A DNA stretch of 35,000 bases from Kamptonema formosum PCC 10802 (GTDB taxonomy: Bacteria; Cyanobacteriota; Cyanobacteriia; Cyanobacteriales; Oscillatoriaceae), in NCBI RefSeq assembly GCF_000332335.1, contig NZ_KB235948.1:2045339-2080338 (forward strand), given 5' to 3'. Shown in pieces: positions 1 through 8,463 of the stretch. The notes beneath the pieces were generated by a model. That model saw only the letters and a program-made list of their open reading frames with translations. It was not told where the DNA came from and did no database searches. The position numbers and the translations under genes are program-made. Position 1 is the first letter of the stretch. Each line of letters opens with the position of its first letter.

Positions 1-1485
1 GATCCACGATTGCCGGAATATCTGCCGGTGGTGCAACAGATGTCGGTTCATCCGGAGTTGCGGTAGTATCCACCGGCACCTCAACTGCCGGTTGATCCAC
101 GATTGCGGGAATGTCCACCGGCACCACAACTGCCGGTTGATCCACAATGGCGGGAATGTCTGCCGGTGGTGCGACAGATGCCGGTTGATCCACAATTCCC
201 GGAATCTCTGCCGGCACCTCAACTGCCGGTTGATCCACAATTGCCGGAATGTCTGCCGGCACTTCAACTGCCGGTTGATCCACAATTGCCGGAATATCTG
301 CCGGTGGTGCAACAGATGCCGGTTGATCCACAATTGCCGGAATGTCTGCCGGTGGTGCGACAGATGCCGGTTGATCCACGATTGCCGGAATATCTGCCGG
401 TGGTGCGACAGTTGCCGGTTGATCCACAATGGCGGGAATCTCTGCCGGTGGTGCGACAGATGCCGGTTGATCCACAATTGCCGGAATCTCTGCCGGTGGT
501 GCGACAGATGCCGATTCATCCGGAGTTGCCGGAATGTCCACCGGCACCACAACCACAGGAGAATCCGGGGTTGCGGGAATGTCTGCCGGCACTTCAACTG
601 CCGGTTGATCCACGATTGCCGGAATATCTGCCGGTGGTGCAACAGATGCCGGTTGATCCACAATTGCCGGAATGTCTGCCGGTGGTGCGACAGATGCCGG
701 TTGATCCACAATGGCGGGAATGTCTGCCGGTGGTGCAACAGTTGCCGGTTGATCCACAATGGCGGGAATGTCTGCCGGTGGTGCGACAGATGCCGGTTGA
801 TCCACAATGGCGGGAATGTCTGCCGGTGGTGCGACAGATGCCGGTTGATCCACAATTGCCGGAATCTCTGCCGGTGGTGCGACAGATGCCGATTCATCCG
901 GAGTTGCCGGAATGTCCACCGGCACCACAACCACAGGAGAATCCGGGGTTGCGGGAATGTCTGCCGGCACTTCAACCACAGGAGAATCCGGGGTTGCGGG
1001 AATGTCTGCCGGTGGTGCAACAGATGCCGGTTCAACAACAGTTGCCGGAATGTCCACCGGCACCACAACCACAGGAGAATCCGGGGAAACAGTAGTGTCA
1101 GCGGCGACAACTGCCGGTTGATCCACAATTGCCGGAATATCTGCCGGCACTTCAACTGCCGGTTGATCCACAATTGCCGGAATGTCTGCCGGTGGTGCAA
1201 CAGATGCCGGTTCATCCGGAGTTGCCGGAATGTCCACCGGCACTTCAACCACAGGAGAATCCGGGGTTGCGGGAATGTCTGCCGGTGGTGCAACAGATGC
1301 CGGTTCATCCGGGGTTGCGGGAATGTCCACCGGCACCACAACCACAGGAGAATCCGGGGTTGCGGGAATGTCCACCGGCACTTCAACCACAGGAGAATCT
1401 GGGGTTGCGGGAATGTCCACCGGCACCACAACCACAGGAGAATCCGGGGAAACAGTAGTGTCAGCGGCGACAACTGCCGGTTCAC
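1..1485 (-). repeat. Coding tandem repeat, 45/48-bp units, about 30 copies
   Basis: Units of 45 or 48 bp (15 or 16 codons on the minus strand) follow each other almost without interruption. At least three variants are interspersed: PADIPAIVDQPASVAP, PVDIPATPDSPVVVV and PADIPAIVDQPAVEV-like. Copies of one variant are nearly identical at DNA level, which points to recent expansion or gene conversion. Because every unit length is a multiple of three, several other frames are also open along the array; these are shadows. Confidence 0.9.
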
Positions 1486-3193
1486 TCATATCCGGCAATG
1501 ACTCACTACTATCAGCCCCAGGCTCACTGATATCCCTCACCGGCTCTACTGGATCAGCCGGCAGCGCGGATTCAACAGGCGTTTCTAACTCAGCAACCGA
1601 CTGGTTTCCCAAAATTTCTACAGGAGTTTCCAAATCATCAATCGGTGCTGATTCAACAATTTCAAAGGGAATTTCTAAATCATCAATTGGCTCGCCGGCA
1701 ATCCCCGCACCAGCATCAAACCCTTGCAATATCTCATCATAAGGTTGAATATAAGATAGCAGCGCCTGACCGATATCTGTCCCGCGCCAATCCTTAGTCG
1801 GGTCAATCACTGCATCCAGGAGTTGTGCTGTCCCGATTGCCCCCCGCACCTGGAAAATTATATCATTATAATCGCGATCTGTCCATTTATCAACCCGCAT
1901 ATCTTCGATGACAAACGCAGTGCCGGTGCCGTTAATATCGGCCATTTGCCCTAGATTGAACCCATCCCCAGGATTAGCCGTGGCCATCGAAAACAGAGGA
2001 CGCTTCGACCCGCCAATCGCCGGATTGTCAAACACCTGCTGCACCGTTGCATTGGGAACCAGCATAACGCCAAATACATCCCCCGGCGTCATGGCAAATG
2101 TCTTCACGCCGGAATATTCCCCAAAGTTCCAGTTGGCATCTCCCAAAACTCCACTGAACCGCGCCCCCTCGGTGGGGTCAGAAATCACGATATGGCCCTG
2201 TTCCGAATTGCTTAAGGCGCGACGGGCGACTTCTTTAATAAACTCCTGAGATCCTGGTGAGTATTCTTCCATGCCGGTGAGGCTGAAAACTGCCAGTTGG
2301 CCCTGATAAAAGCCGCCGTCAAACAGGTAATCAATGCCAATCTCTCCCGTTTCGCAAACGGTGAATGTTCCTGAATCAAACGGATTTACGAATGCAGGCG
2401 GTTGGGAGGCGGCGGTAGAAGTCGTCAGCTGGTTTGACGCCGCACCAGTTTTGGGTTCTGCGCCAGCAGCTCCTTGGGGGTTCTGCGCACTGTTTGCCGT
2501 TAAGCTTTGGGTGCTGCTGTCGCTGCTATTTGAGGAAATCGGCTGAGAATTTACGGGTTCGGTATCGGGAGTTTCAGCCGGTTCAGTCGCGATTTGTGGA
2601 ATAGCCGAATTGGCAGGATCGTTTTGGGGTGCCGGTGCGGATATTGCCACCGGCTCAAAACCGGCTAAACTTTGATTGCTGTTACTGGCACTGCCTTCAT
2701 CTGGCAAAATCGGCTGAGAATCGCCACTCAGCGCATCGGGAGTGGGAGCCGGTTCATTAGCAGTTTCTGGAAGAGGCGAATTGGTAAGCTCGTTTTGGGG
2801 TGCCGGTGAGTTCAGCTGATCGGAGATCATACCCGTCAGCGGGTCAACTGAGCTTGAAGTCTCGCCGGTTTTACCCGCATCCCCCACCGTCACAGTCAGA
2901 ATGTAATCCGTATCGCCGCCGGTTGAGACAACCTGGATCTGATAGTCTCCCGCCGCTAGGCTGTCAAAGCTAATCGCTTCAGGAAACATTCCCAGGGCTT
3001 TTCCACTGTAGAACACCGTGCCGGTGCTGTCTAGCAACTGCACCTCAGTATCAGCAACTGTGCCGTCGAGGGTGAGGCTAAAACTGCCGGGAGTGCTGAG
3101 GTTGAATTGATAGAGATCCTCTAGATCCCCAGTACCAACAAAACCTGTATGTGTTTGGCTGCCACTTAAAAGGTCAAGATTGATATCAGACAT
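1..3193 (-). CDS. DUF4114 surface/secreted protein with long tandem repeat tail (C-terminus beyond window)
   Basis: Reading the minus strand from the ATG at 3193 gives an open frame of about 1,064 codons that leaves the window with no stop. Residues 1-105 resemble a pre-peptidase C-terminal (PPC) beta-sandwich. Residues 105-275 are a Ser/Pro/Ala/Asn linker. A DUF4114 domain follows, with its typical end around residues 419-450 (DINGTGTAF, then DRDYNDIIFQV). From about residue 570 to the window edge the chain is a 15-16-residue repeat of the type PADIPAIVDQPASVAP, or PVDIPATPDSPVVVV. No N-terminal signal peptide is seen, which fits type I secretion. DUF4114 is known from exported cyanobacterial proteins; the exact role is unknown. 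It is divergent from the NB-ARC gene. The total length and C-terminus cannot be judged here. Confidence 0.85.
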   Translation of the reverse strand, partial: MSDINLDLLSGSQTHTGFVGTGDLEDLYQFNLSTPGSFSLTLDGTVADTEVQLLDSTGTVFYSGKALGMFPEAISFDSLAAGDYQIQVVSTGGDTDYILTVTVGDAGKTGETSSSVDPLTGMISDQLNSPAPQNELTNSPLPETANEPAPTPDALSGDSQPILPDEGSASNSNQSLAGFEPVAISAPAPQNDPANSAIPQIATEPAETPDTEPVNSQPISSNSSDSSTQSLTANSAQNPQGAAGAEPKTGAASNQLTTSTAASQPPAFVNPFDSGTFTVCETGEIGIDYLFDGGFYQGQLAVFSLTGMEEYSPGSQEFIKEVARRALSNSEQGHIVISDPTEGARFSGVLGDANWNFGEYSGVKTFAMTPGDVFGVMLVPNATVQQVFDNPAIGGSKRPLFSMATANPGDGFNLGQMADINGTGTAFVIEDMRVDKWTDRDYNDIIFQVRGAIGTAQLLDAVIDPTKDWRGTDIGQALLSYIQPYDEILQGFDAGAGIAGEPIDDLEIPFEIVESAPIDDLETPVEILGNQSVAELETPVESALPADPVEPVRDISEPGADSSESLPDMSEPAVVAADTTVSPDSPVVVVPVDIPATPDSPVVEVPVDIPATPDSPVVVVPVDIPATPDEPASVAPPADIPATPDSPVVEVPVDIPATPDEPASVAPPADIPAIVDQPAVEVPADIPAIVDQPAVVAADTTVSPDSPVVVVPVDIPATVVEPASVAPPADIPATPDSPVVEVPADIPATPDSPVVVVPVDIPATPDESASVAPPAEIPAIVDQPASVAPPADIPAIVDQPASVAPPADIPAIVDQPATVAPPADIPAIVDQPASVAPPADIPAIVDQPASVAPPADIPAIVDQPAVEVPADIPATPDSPVVVVPVDIPATPDESASVAPPAEIPAIVDQPASVAPPAEIPAIVDQPATVAPPADIPAIVDQPASVAPPADIPAIVDQPASVAPPADIPAIVDQPAVEVPADIPAIVDQPAVEVPAEIPGIVDQPASVAPPADIPAIVDQPAVVVPVDIPAIVDQPAVEVPVDTTATPDEPTSVAPPADIPAIVD

Positions 3194-3649
3194 ATACACC
3201 CTTTCGCTTTGAGCTTACAAGTGGGGGCTAGTGGACACAGCCGGTGGGCCGTTTGCAGTAGGGCATTAGCCCCCGTTTGCAGTAGGGCGTCGGCCCCACC
3301 GGCGGGCTAATGGCTAGAGCTGCGGAGTTCATTCACCTGAGCTATTCGCATGTGACTATCTTAATCAGGGTGAGCGGCGCTGTCAAGGGGTGCGCGAAAA
3401 AATTTTTTTTCTGTCCCTCACAAGACTGCGGGAGAGGGCCGGCGGGACAGCGCCGCGCCACGGGGGGGCGGCCACGGGGGGCCTACCGGGGCTCCCGTCA
3501 GGAGACTGCTGGCAAATCCGTGAGCGGTTAGGGGGGGTTTTCGGGGTTGGGGCCAGTTTCAACCTCACTCTGGTGACAGGGGCCCGCCCGACTCGCTCGA
3601 TATGAGATAGAATAGTCGGAAGAGATAGCATAAGAATGAGCGCCCGCCT
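3194..3649. other. Intergenic region between divergent genes, with short repeats
   Basis: This gap must hold the start signals for both the DUF4114 gene and the NB-ARC gene. Around 3248-3300 there are two copies of a GTTTGCAGTAGGGC unit ending in AGCCC or GGCCCC. In reverse complement these belong to the same family as the GGGCTAAAGCCCAACTAC repeats found at 15.8, 25.8 and 26.4 kb. The rest is GC-rich, with G runs near 3460-3540, and I see no convincing gene. An A/T-rich TAGAAT just upstream of the NB-ARC start (near 3609) could be a -10 element, but no clear -35 accompanies it. Confidence 0.5.
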
Positions 3650-5008
3650 GTGATTCCCCGAGAATTCCTGAAAGATGTCGCGACTGAACGCGGCGTGACC
3701 AATACCGAACTGGAGGCTCTGTTCCTGGCTATGGAGGGCCAGCAGACAGAGGCCATTGCCAGCCAGCTCAACATTAGTGCGGATGCCGTCCGCAAGCGAT
3801 TGAGCGAGGTTTACCATAAATTTCAAATCCCTGGAAAGGGGCCGGTGAAGCTGAGCCAACTGCAGCAGATCCTAGTGACGCGCTACCAGCAAGATGCAGA
3901 GATGCGACATCTGGCGTCCCCACAGAAAGGTGCCGGTGCCTCCGCTGCTCTGGGCCATGCCGGCAGCTCCGACACCCTGCCGCGCCAGGACTGGAGCGAA
4001 GTGCCGGAGGTGACAGTTTTTTACGGACGCACCGCAGAACTGGCCACCCTGGAGCAGTGGATCGTCAGGGATGGCTGTCGCTTGGTGGGGCTGCAGGGTC
4101 TGCCAGGGGTTGGCAAAACAGCTCTGGCCGTCCAGTTGGCCCACAGCATTGATGAGCAGTTCGAGTGTGTCCTCTGGGGCTCCCTGGAGAGCGCCCCACG
4201 CCCTCAAGAGCTTCTCACCGATCTGCTGCAATTCCTGGCCGGCACGGAGAAAGCCCCTTGGCCGGAAAGCGTGAATGAAGGGATCTCACTGCTGATTTCC
4301 GAGTTTCGGAACCGCCGGTGTTTGCTGGTGCTCGATAGTGTGGAGGCGATCCTGCGCAGCGGCGACCGGTTTGGCCGCTATCAGGAAGGATATGAAGAGT
4401 ACGGGGCCATCTTCAGACGGCTCGGACAAGAACACCATCAAAGCTGCTTGCTACTGATTTCCCAAGAAAAACTCAGAGAAATTGCCCAGCTGCAAAGTCC
4501 AGCCGGCCTGATTCGGTCACTGCCACTAGACGGGCTGAAACCAGAGGAAGCAAAGGGTATCTTGCTAGCCAAAGGTTTGACTGGAGAGCGGCAGTGGTTA
4601 GAGCTGATTCGCAACTATCGGGGCAATCCCCTCGCCTTAAAGCTTGTGGCTGCCACGATCGAAGAAGTTTTTAATAAAGATGTGGGTGAGTTTGTTAAAT
4701 TGGGAACTCTGGTACTCAGCCCGGATTATCGCGAACTTCTAGACGCTCAAGTCCAGCGCTTGTCCAATCTAGAAAAAGAAGTGCTGCGCTTTCTGGCTGG
4801 AGAAGACAAACCCGTCTCTTTCCAGAAATTGCGCACAAATCTGCCGGCGGTCGCCGCCTCCGACTTAATAGAAGCCCTGGACTCTTTGGGCGGCTGGCGC
4901 TCGCTGATGGAAAAAGCCCACAATCAAGAGACAGGTCAAACCCTTTTCGCACTCCAGCCGGTCGTGCGGAAATACCTGCTCAAATATGCCTTGCCAAATA
5001 AGAATTGA
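3650..5008 (+). CDS. NB-ARC (STAND-class) ATPase with N-terminal HTH domain
   Basis: The 452-residue protein starts with GTG. Residues 1-80 look like the helix-turn-helix domain found at the N-terminus of vWA-MoxR-associated proteins (AIASQLNISADAVRKRLSEV at 35-54). The NB-ARC ATPase follows: Walker A GLPGVGKT at 150-157, Walker B LLVLDSVE at 225-232, a sensor-like LLLISQEK at 267-274, and the GxP motif GNPLAL at 325-330. The C-terminal 75 residues resemble a winged helix. STAND ATPases are signal-dependent switches that usually carry a WD40 or TPR sensor at the C-terminus. None is present here, so the sensor or effector may act in trans. The kinase gene follows 111 bp downstream on the same strand. 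Family assignment is firm; the biological role is open. Confidence 0.85.
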   Translation: MIPREFLKDVATERGVTNTELEALFLAMEGQQTEAIASQLNISADAVRKRLSEVYHKFQIPGKGPVKLSQLQQILVTRYQQDAEMRHLASPQKGAGASAALGHAGSSDTLPRQDWSEVPEVTVFYGRTAELATLEQWIVRDGCRLVGLQGLPGVGKTALAVQLAHSIDEQFECVLWGSLESAPRPQELLTDLLQFLAGTEKAPWPESVNEGISLLISEFRNRRCLLVLDSVEAILRSGDRFGRYQEGYEEYGAIFRRLGQEHHQSCLLLISQEKLREIAQLQSPAGLIRSLPLDGLKPEEAKGILLAKGLTGERQWLELIRNYRGNPLALKLVAATIEEVFNKDVGEFVKLGTLVLSPDYRELLDAQVQRLSNLEKEVLRFLAGEDKPVSFQKLRTNLPAVAASDLIEALDSLGGWRSLMEKAHNQETGQTLFALQPVVRKYLLKYALPNKN

Positions 5009-5018
5009 TATCTCCAAT

Positions 5019-5055
5019 CTAGAAACCCGGTTTCTTAAAGAAACCGGGTTTCTAG
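5019..5055. repeat. Perfect palindromic repeat (AGAAACCCGGTTTCT family), possible terminator
   Basis: Two 18-base arms, beginning CTAGAAACCCGG and ending CCGGGTTTCTAG, pair perfectly around a single A at 5037. Each arm contains AGAAACCCGGTTTCT, a motif that recurs at 14.2, 17.8, 28.15-28.46 and 29.6-29.75 kb. It lies directly after the NB-ARC stop codon and could stop or slow transcription before the kinase gene, but there is no T-run. Confidence 0.8.
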
Positions 5056-5119
5056 CCCCTTTTAGGCCCCCGCCGTTTCATCCCCCCGCATAACACCTTA
5101 ATTACCAGCCGAGACTTAT

Positions 5120-6835
5120 GTGATCTACTGCATTAACCCTGACTGCAAACAGCGTGAAAACCCTGAAAATCTGGAGTGCTGTCAAACCTGCGGCACTTCA
5201 CTGCTCATCCATGAGCGATACCGGCTCCTCAAACCGCTGCGTCCGCTAGACCCGCGAACGTATACCGATATCTTTGAAGTCGATGATGGGGGAACCCGGA
5301 AAGTAATGAAGGTCTTGAAAGACAGCAGATCCCAACTCGTCGAGGGGTTTGAGCGAGAAGCCTTAACCCTGGAGTTGCTGGATCATCCGGGCATTCCCAA
5401 AGTAGACCTCGACGGATACTTCACGTTTACCCCCAGCAACAGCACCCGGGAACTGCACTGCTTGGTGATGGAGAAAATTGAGGGGCAGAACTTGGAGCAG
5501 TGGTTAGCCAAAGAAGGCCCTATTCCCTCTCAATCTCTAGCCCTAAATTGGCTGAGGCAATTGATAGAGATTCTAGAGCAGGTGCATAAAAGCGGTTTTT
5601 TCCACCGAGATATTAAACCCTCTAACATTATACTGAAACCCGACGGACAGCTGGTACTGATTGATTTTGGCAGCGTCAGGGAAATGACACACACTTACCT
5701 GGCGAAACTGAAGGGTGGGCTGAATCTTACAGCAATTATATCAGGGGGCTACACGCCACAGGAGCAAGTCGATGGCAGAGCACTCCCCCAATCTGACTTC
5801 TACGCCCTGGGGCGCACCTTTGTCCATTTGCTCACCGGCAAACACCCCAGTGAGTTTCTCTCCAACTCTGCCGGTCAGTTAATTTGGCAATACAGAGCGC
5901 CGCAGATATCAAAGCCGCTGGCTGATTTTATAGACGATATGATGGCGATATTGCCGGAAGAACGGCCCAAAACTACAGCAGAAATTTTGCGAGATTTGAC
6001 GCCAAAAAGACTGCAGGTAAAAAGCGTGCAGCGCTTCTTAAGCTCTCGCAAGTTTAAATTTCTAGCGGTCGGGTTTCTCAGCATGGGAATCGCCAGTGCA
6101 GTTTCTTATTGGCTGTCACTGCCATTGCAGGCTGAGGCTATCGCTGCGCAGGGGCGAAAAAATATTATGGATGGGAATTTGAACAGGGCTCGCAAAGAGT
6201 TGGAACAGGCGCTGTCTATCAATCCGAAGGATGCAGTATCTCGCAGTGATTTGGGATTAGTTTGCAAAATGCAGCAAGAATTTGAGTGCGCCCTTGCCCA
6301 GTACCAGCAGGCACTCAAATTGGCGTCCGATGAGGTAATTCGCGCCACTATTCACTACAACCTGGGATTCCTGCATGAAGATCGCAGAGAATTTGATGCC
6401 GCCCTCAAGGAATATCAAATAGCCATGCAGGAACAGGGGGAAATAGGTGTCAATGCGACTAATAATTTCGCCCGGCTGCAAATATTGCATGAGTTCAACT
6501 ATTCCTTGGCAATTGACTCGCTATTGAAAGTATTAGATCGGACTGAAAGCCCCAGATTGAGAGTGACGCTCTACAAAAATCTCGGCTGGGCGCTCTTGCA
6601 GCAAGGTGACTGCCGCTCGGCGGAGAAATACCTGCGAGAGGCGATCCGCCTGGACAAGGAGAATAGGGCAGCTCCCCACTGCCTGCTGGCTAAGGTACTG
6701 CAAGACAGTGATAAAATGCTGGCACCGGCATCCTGGAAAAAGTGCCGCGACTCTGACTCGGAAAATCTGCCCGAAGTGGAAATTTGGCAGCTTGACGCCC
6801 GCCGGTACTTAAACGCTCAAGTAAAAAAACGATGA
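5120..6835 (+). CDS. Zinc-ribbon Ser/Thr protein kinase with membrane segment and TPR domain
   Basis: The 571-residue protein starts at a GTG. An ATG two bases upstream is immediately followed by TGA, so GTG decides the frame. Residues 4-24 form a four-cysteine zinc ribbon (CxxxxC, CxxC). The Hanks-type kinase domain spans about 32-295: ATP lysine in VMKVLK (K64), conserved Glu in the FEREAL helix, catalytic loop HRDIKPSNI (162-170, D164) and IDFG (181-184). The catalytic residues are intact, although the glycine loop is poor. A hydrophobic segment near 313-336 would anchor it in the membrane, and TPR repeats fill 340-540, probably on the far side. It overlaps the next gene by four bases (ATGA), so the two are probably translationally coupled. 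Substrates are unknown. Confidence 0.9.
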   Translation: MIYCINPDCKQRENPENLECCQTCGTSLLIHERYRLLKPLRPLDPRTYTDIFEVDDGGTRKVMKVLKDSRSQLVEGFEREALTLELLDHPGIPKVDLDGYFTFTPSNSTRELHCLVMEKIEGQNLEQWLAKEGPIPSQSLALNWLRQLIEILEQVHKSGFFHRDIKPSNIILKPDGQLVLIDFGSVREMTHTYLAKLKGGLNLTAIISGGYTPQEQVDGRALPQSDFYALGRTFVHLLTGKHPSEFLSNSAGQLIWQYRAPQISKPLADFIDDMMAILPEERPKTTAEILRDLTPKRLQVKSVQRFLSSRKFKFLAVGFLSMGIASAVSYWLSLPLQAEAIAAQGRKNIMDGNLNRARKELEQALSINPKDAVSRSDLGLVCKMQQEFECALAQYQQALKLASDEVIRATIHYNLGFLHEDRREFDAALKEYQIAMQEQGEIGVNATNNFARLQILHEFNYSLAIDSLLKVLDRTESPRLRVTLYKNLGWALLQQGDCRSAEKYLREAIRLDKENRAAPHCLLAKVLQDSDKMLAPASWKKCRDSDSENLPEVEIWQLDARRYLNAQVKKR

Positions 6836-7857
6836 AACACACAGGTCTAATTTTAGTTTTAACCCTGCCGCTCATTGGTGTGAGTGGGGGGGGTGCCCAT
6901 CAGGGGGCGAGCGCAGTCACCCAGCTTGTTACGCAGGCGGGAGGGGCGATGGATGCCGGTGGCAATTTCCTGCTAGCGAAGTCAGTCTGCCCCCCAAAAC
7001 AGCCTTGTATCCAAGACGGTCGCGGTGGGTCCACCGGCATCAATATCATCAGTCCGTGCGGAGGATCGATACTCAAGGTTAGCGAACTAAAGCTGTCTTG
7101 GTCTGCTGTCCCAGGTGCCAAAAGTTACAGCGTGCGGGTGGAGCGCTCAAAGCAGCCTCTTTGGGAGAAAATCGTAGAAAACCGCACTGAAATCCCTTTC
7201 CCCGCTGGCGAACTTACCCTTGAGCCAGACAAGGATTATGAACTGATTGTCGAGAGTGATAACAGAAAATCGGGGAGTGTGAGATTCCGGATGCTCGCTG
7301 AAGACAAAGCTCAGCAGGTGCGAGCTGAGGCTAGTGAAATTGCGGCTAATACCAAGCTATCTGCTGATGATAAAGCTATAAAATTAGCTGAGGTTTACAG
7401 GGAAAACGAGCTGTTCACCGAGGCAATTGAGACGCTTGCCGGTGCGGTCAAAAATGGCAGCCGGTCTGTGCCGGTGCACCTGATGCTTGGAGAATTATAT
7501 TTAAAGGTAAAACTGCCGGGTTTGGCTGAGGCTCCTTACCAGCAAGCCCTGACTCTGGCGACCAGCGATACCGAGGCGCAAGCGAAAGCGCAAGTTGGGC
7601 TGGGGCGGGCGAGTGTGGCGCTCCAGAATTGGGAGCGAGCTATTAGTTCGCTGCAAGCAGCATACGCGATTTATGAAAGGTTAAAGAAGCCAGATGCTCC
7701 CCAAGTCGCGCAGTTATTGGGAGAGGTGTATGAGCGGAGCGGAAATCGGGATGAGGCAATTGTCTGGTATCAGAAAGCCAAGGCTGGGTATGAGGCTTTG
7801 GGGGACAAACTGCGCCAGGAAAATGTAGAGGAAATGCTGAGAAATTTAAGCCGGTGA
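6832..7857 (+). CDS. Exported TPR protein (Fn3-like domain plus TPRs), operon partner of the kinase
   Basis: The 341-residue protein begins within the stop codon of the kinase gene (ATGA overlap). A hydrophobic N-terminus (MKHTGLILVLTLPLIGVSG) looks like a signal peptide. Residues about 60-160 contain a Cys-bearing stretch and a beta-rich Fn3-like module (LSWSAVPGAKSYSVRVE). From about 165 onward there are TPR helices (AIETLAGAVKNG, AEAPYQQALTLA, RDEAIVWYQKAKAGYE). The coupling with a kinase whose TPR region lies beyond a membrane segment suggests that the two proteins interact in the periplasm; this is inference. No enzyme motif is seen. Confidence 0.8.
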   Translation: MKHTGLILVLTLPLIGVSGGGAHQGASAVTQLVTQAGGAMDAGGNFLLAKSVCPPKQPCIQDGRGGSTGINIISPCGGSILKVSELKLSWSAVPGAKSYSVRVERSKQPLWEKIVENRTEIPFPAGELTLEPDKDYELIVESDNRKSGSVRFRMLAEDKAQQVRAEASEIAANTKLSADDKAIKLAEVYRENELFTEAIETLAGAVKNGSRSVPVHLMLGELYLKVKLPGLAEAPYQQALTLATSDTEAQAKAQVGLGRASVALQNWERAISSLQAAYAIYERLKKPDAPQVAQLLGEVYERSGNRDEAIVWYQKAKAGYEALGDKLRQENVEEMLRNLSR

Positions 7858-8463
7858 TATTCCCTCGTTCCCCTCTGATAACTGAATGTTAGTTTCCTGG
7901 CGATTGGAAAGAAGCTGTTGGCGAATCGGTGAGGGGTTAGACCTACAGCTAGTTCCTCCGCGATTAGCTAGGTTCCTGGCGATTGGAAATCGCGGCTATA
8001 CAGACGAAGCCCGCCTACCCTGCGCGGCGTGCGCCAACGCGGGCTAAGAGTATAGCGAGACTCTCACAATCTGCGCGGTTTTTTTCGAGGAAAGGGGGGG
8101 AATTAGGTTCGCAGAAAGCTCCCCTCCCCTTTAACGGGGAGGGGTTGGGGGTGGGGTAAACCCCCCTATCAATTCGCCAACAGTCTCTTGTAAATCGCGG
8201 CTATACAAACGAAGTCCGCCTACCCTGCGCGGCGTGCGCCAACGCGGACTATCGCTTCCAGCCTGAGGCTGGGAACGAGAAACACCCGCCCTTTTGTTGA
8301 AGGGTGCAGTAGGAAACAAGGGTTAATAATTTCTTTAGCCCGCGTAGGCGGGCTTTGTCTGTATAGCCGCGAATTCCATTCGCCAGGTAGCTGTAAAGCC
8401 GCGAATTCCATTCGCCAGGTAGCTATCTGTAAAGCCGCGAATTCCATTCGCCCGGGCTCTCCC
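7858..8463. repeat. Non-coding gap filled with dispersed palindromic repeats
   Basis: The 600 bases between two convergent genes contain no credible gene. Copies of the unit CTGGCGATTGGAAATCGCGG + CTATACAGACGAAGCCCGCC lie at about 7976-8046, and a partial copy is at 7898. A forward copy at 8192-8251 faces an inverted copy at 8335-8390. The latter is followed by direct repeats of GCGAATTCCATTCGCCAGGT near 8370-8450. At 8120-8160 there is a CTCCCC...GGGGAG hairpin element, and at 8262-8281 an AGCCTGAGGCTGGGAACGAG element. The same families recur at 17.8, 24.6, 25.4-25.7 and 32.3 kb. Confidence 0.75.

Noticed and set aside
92-1742. Long plus-strand open frames with Cys/His-rich or Thr/Gly-rich repeats
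   Set aside because: They are shadows of the minus-strand DUF4114 repeat array: unit lengths of 45 and 48 bp keep several frames open, there is no ribosome binding site, and the minus frame continues into recognisable PPC and DUF4114 domains.
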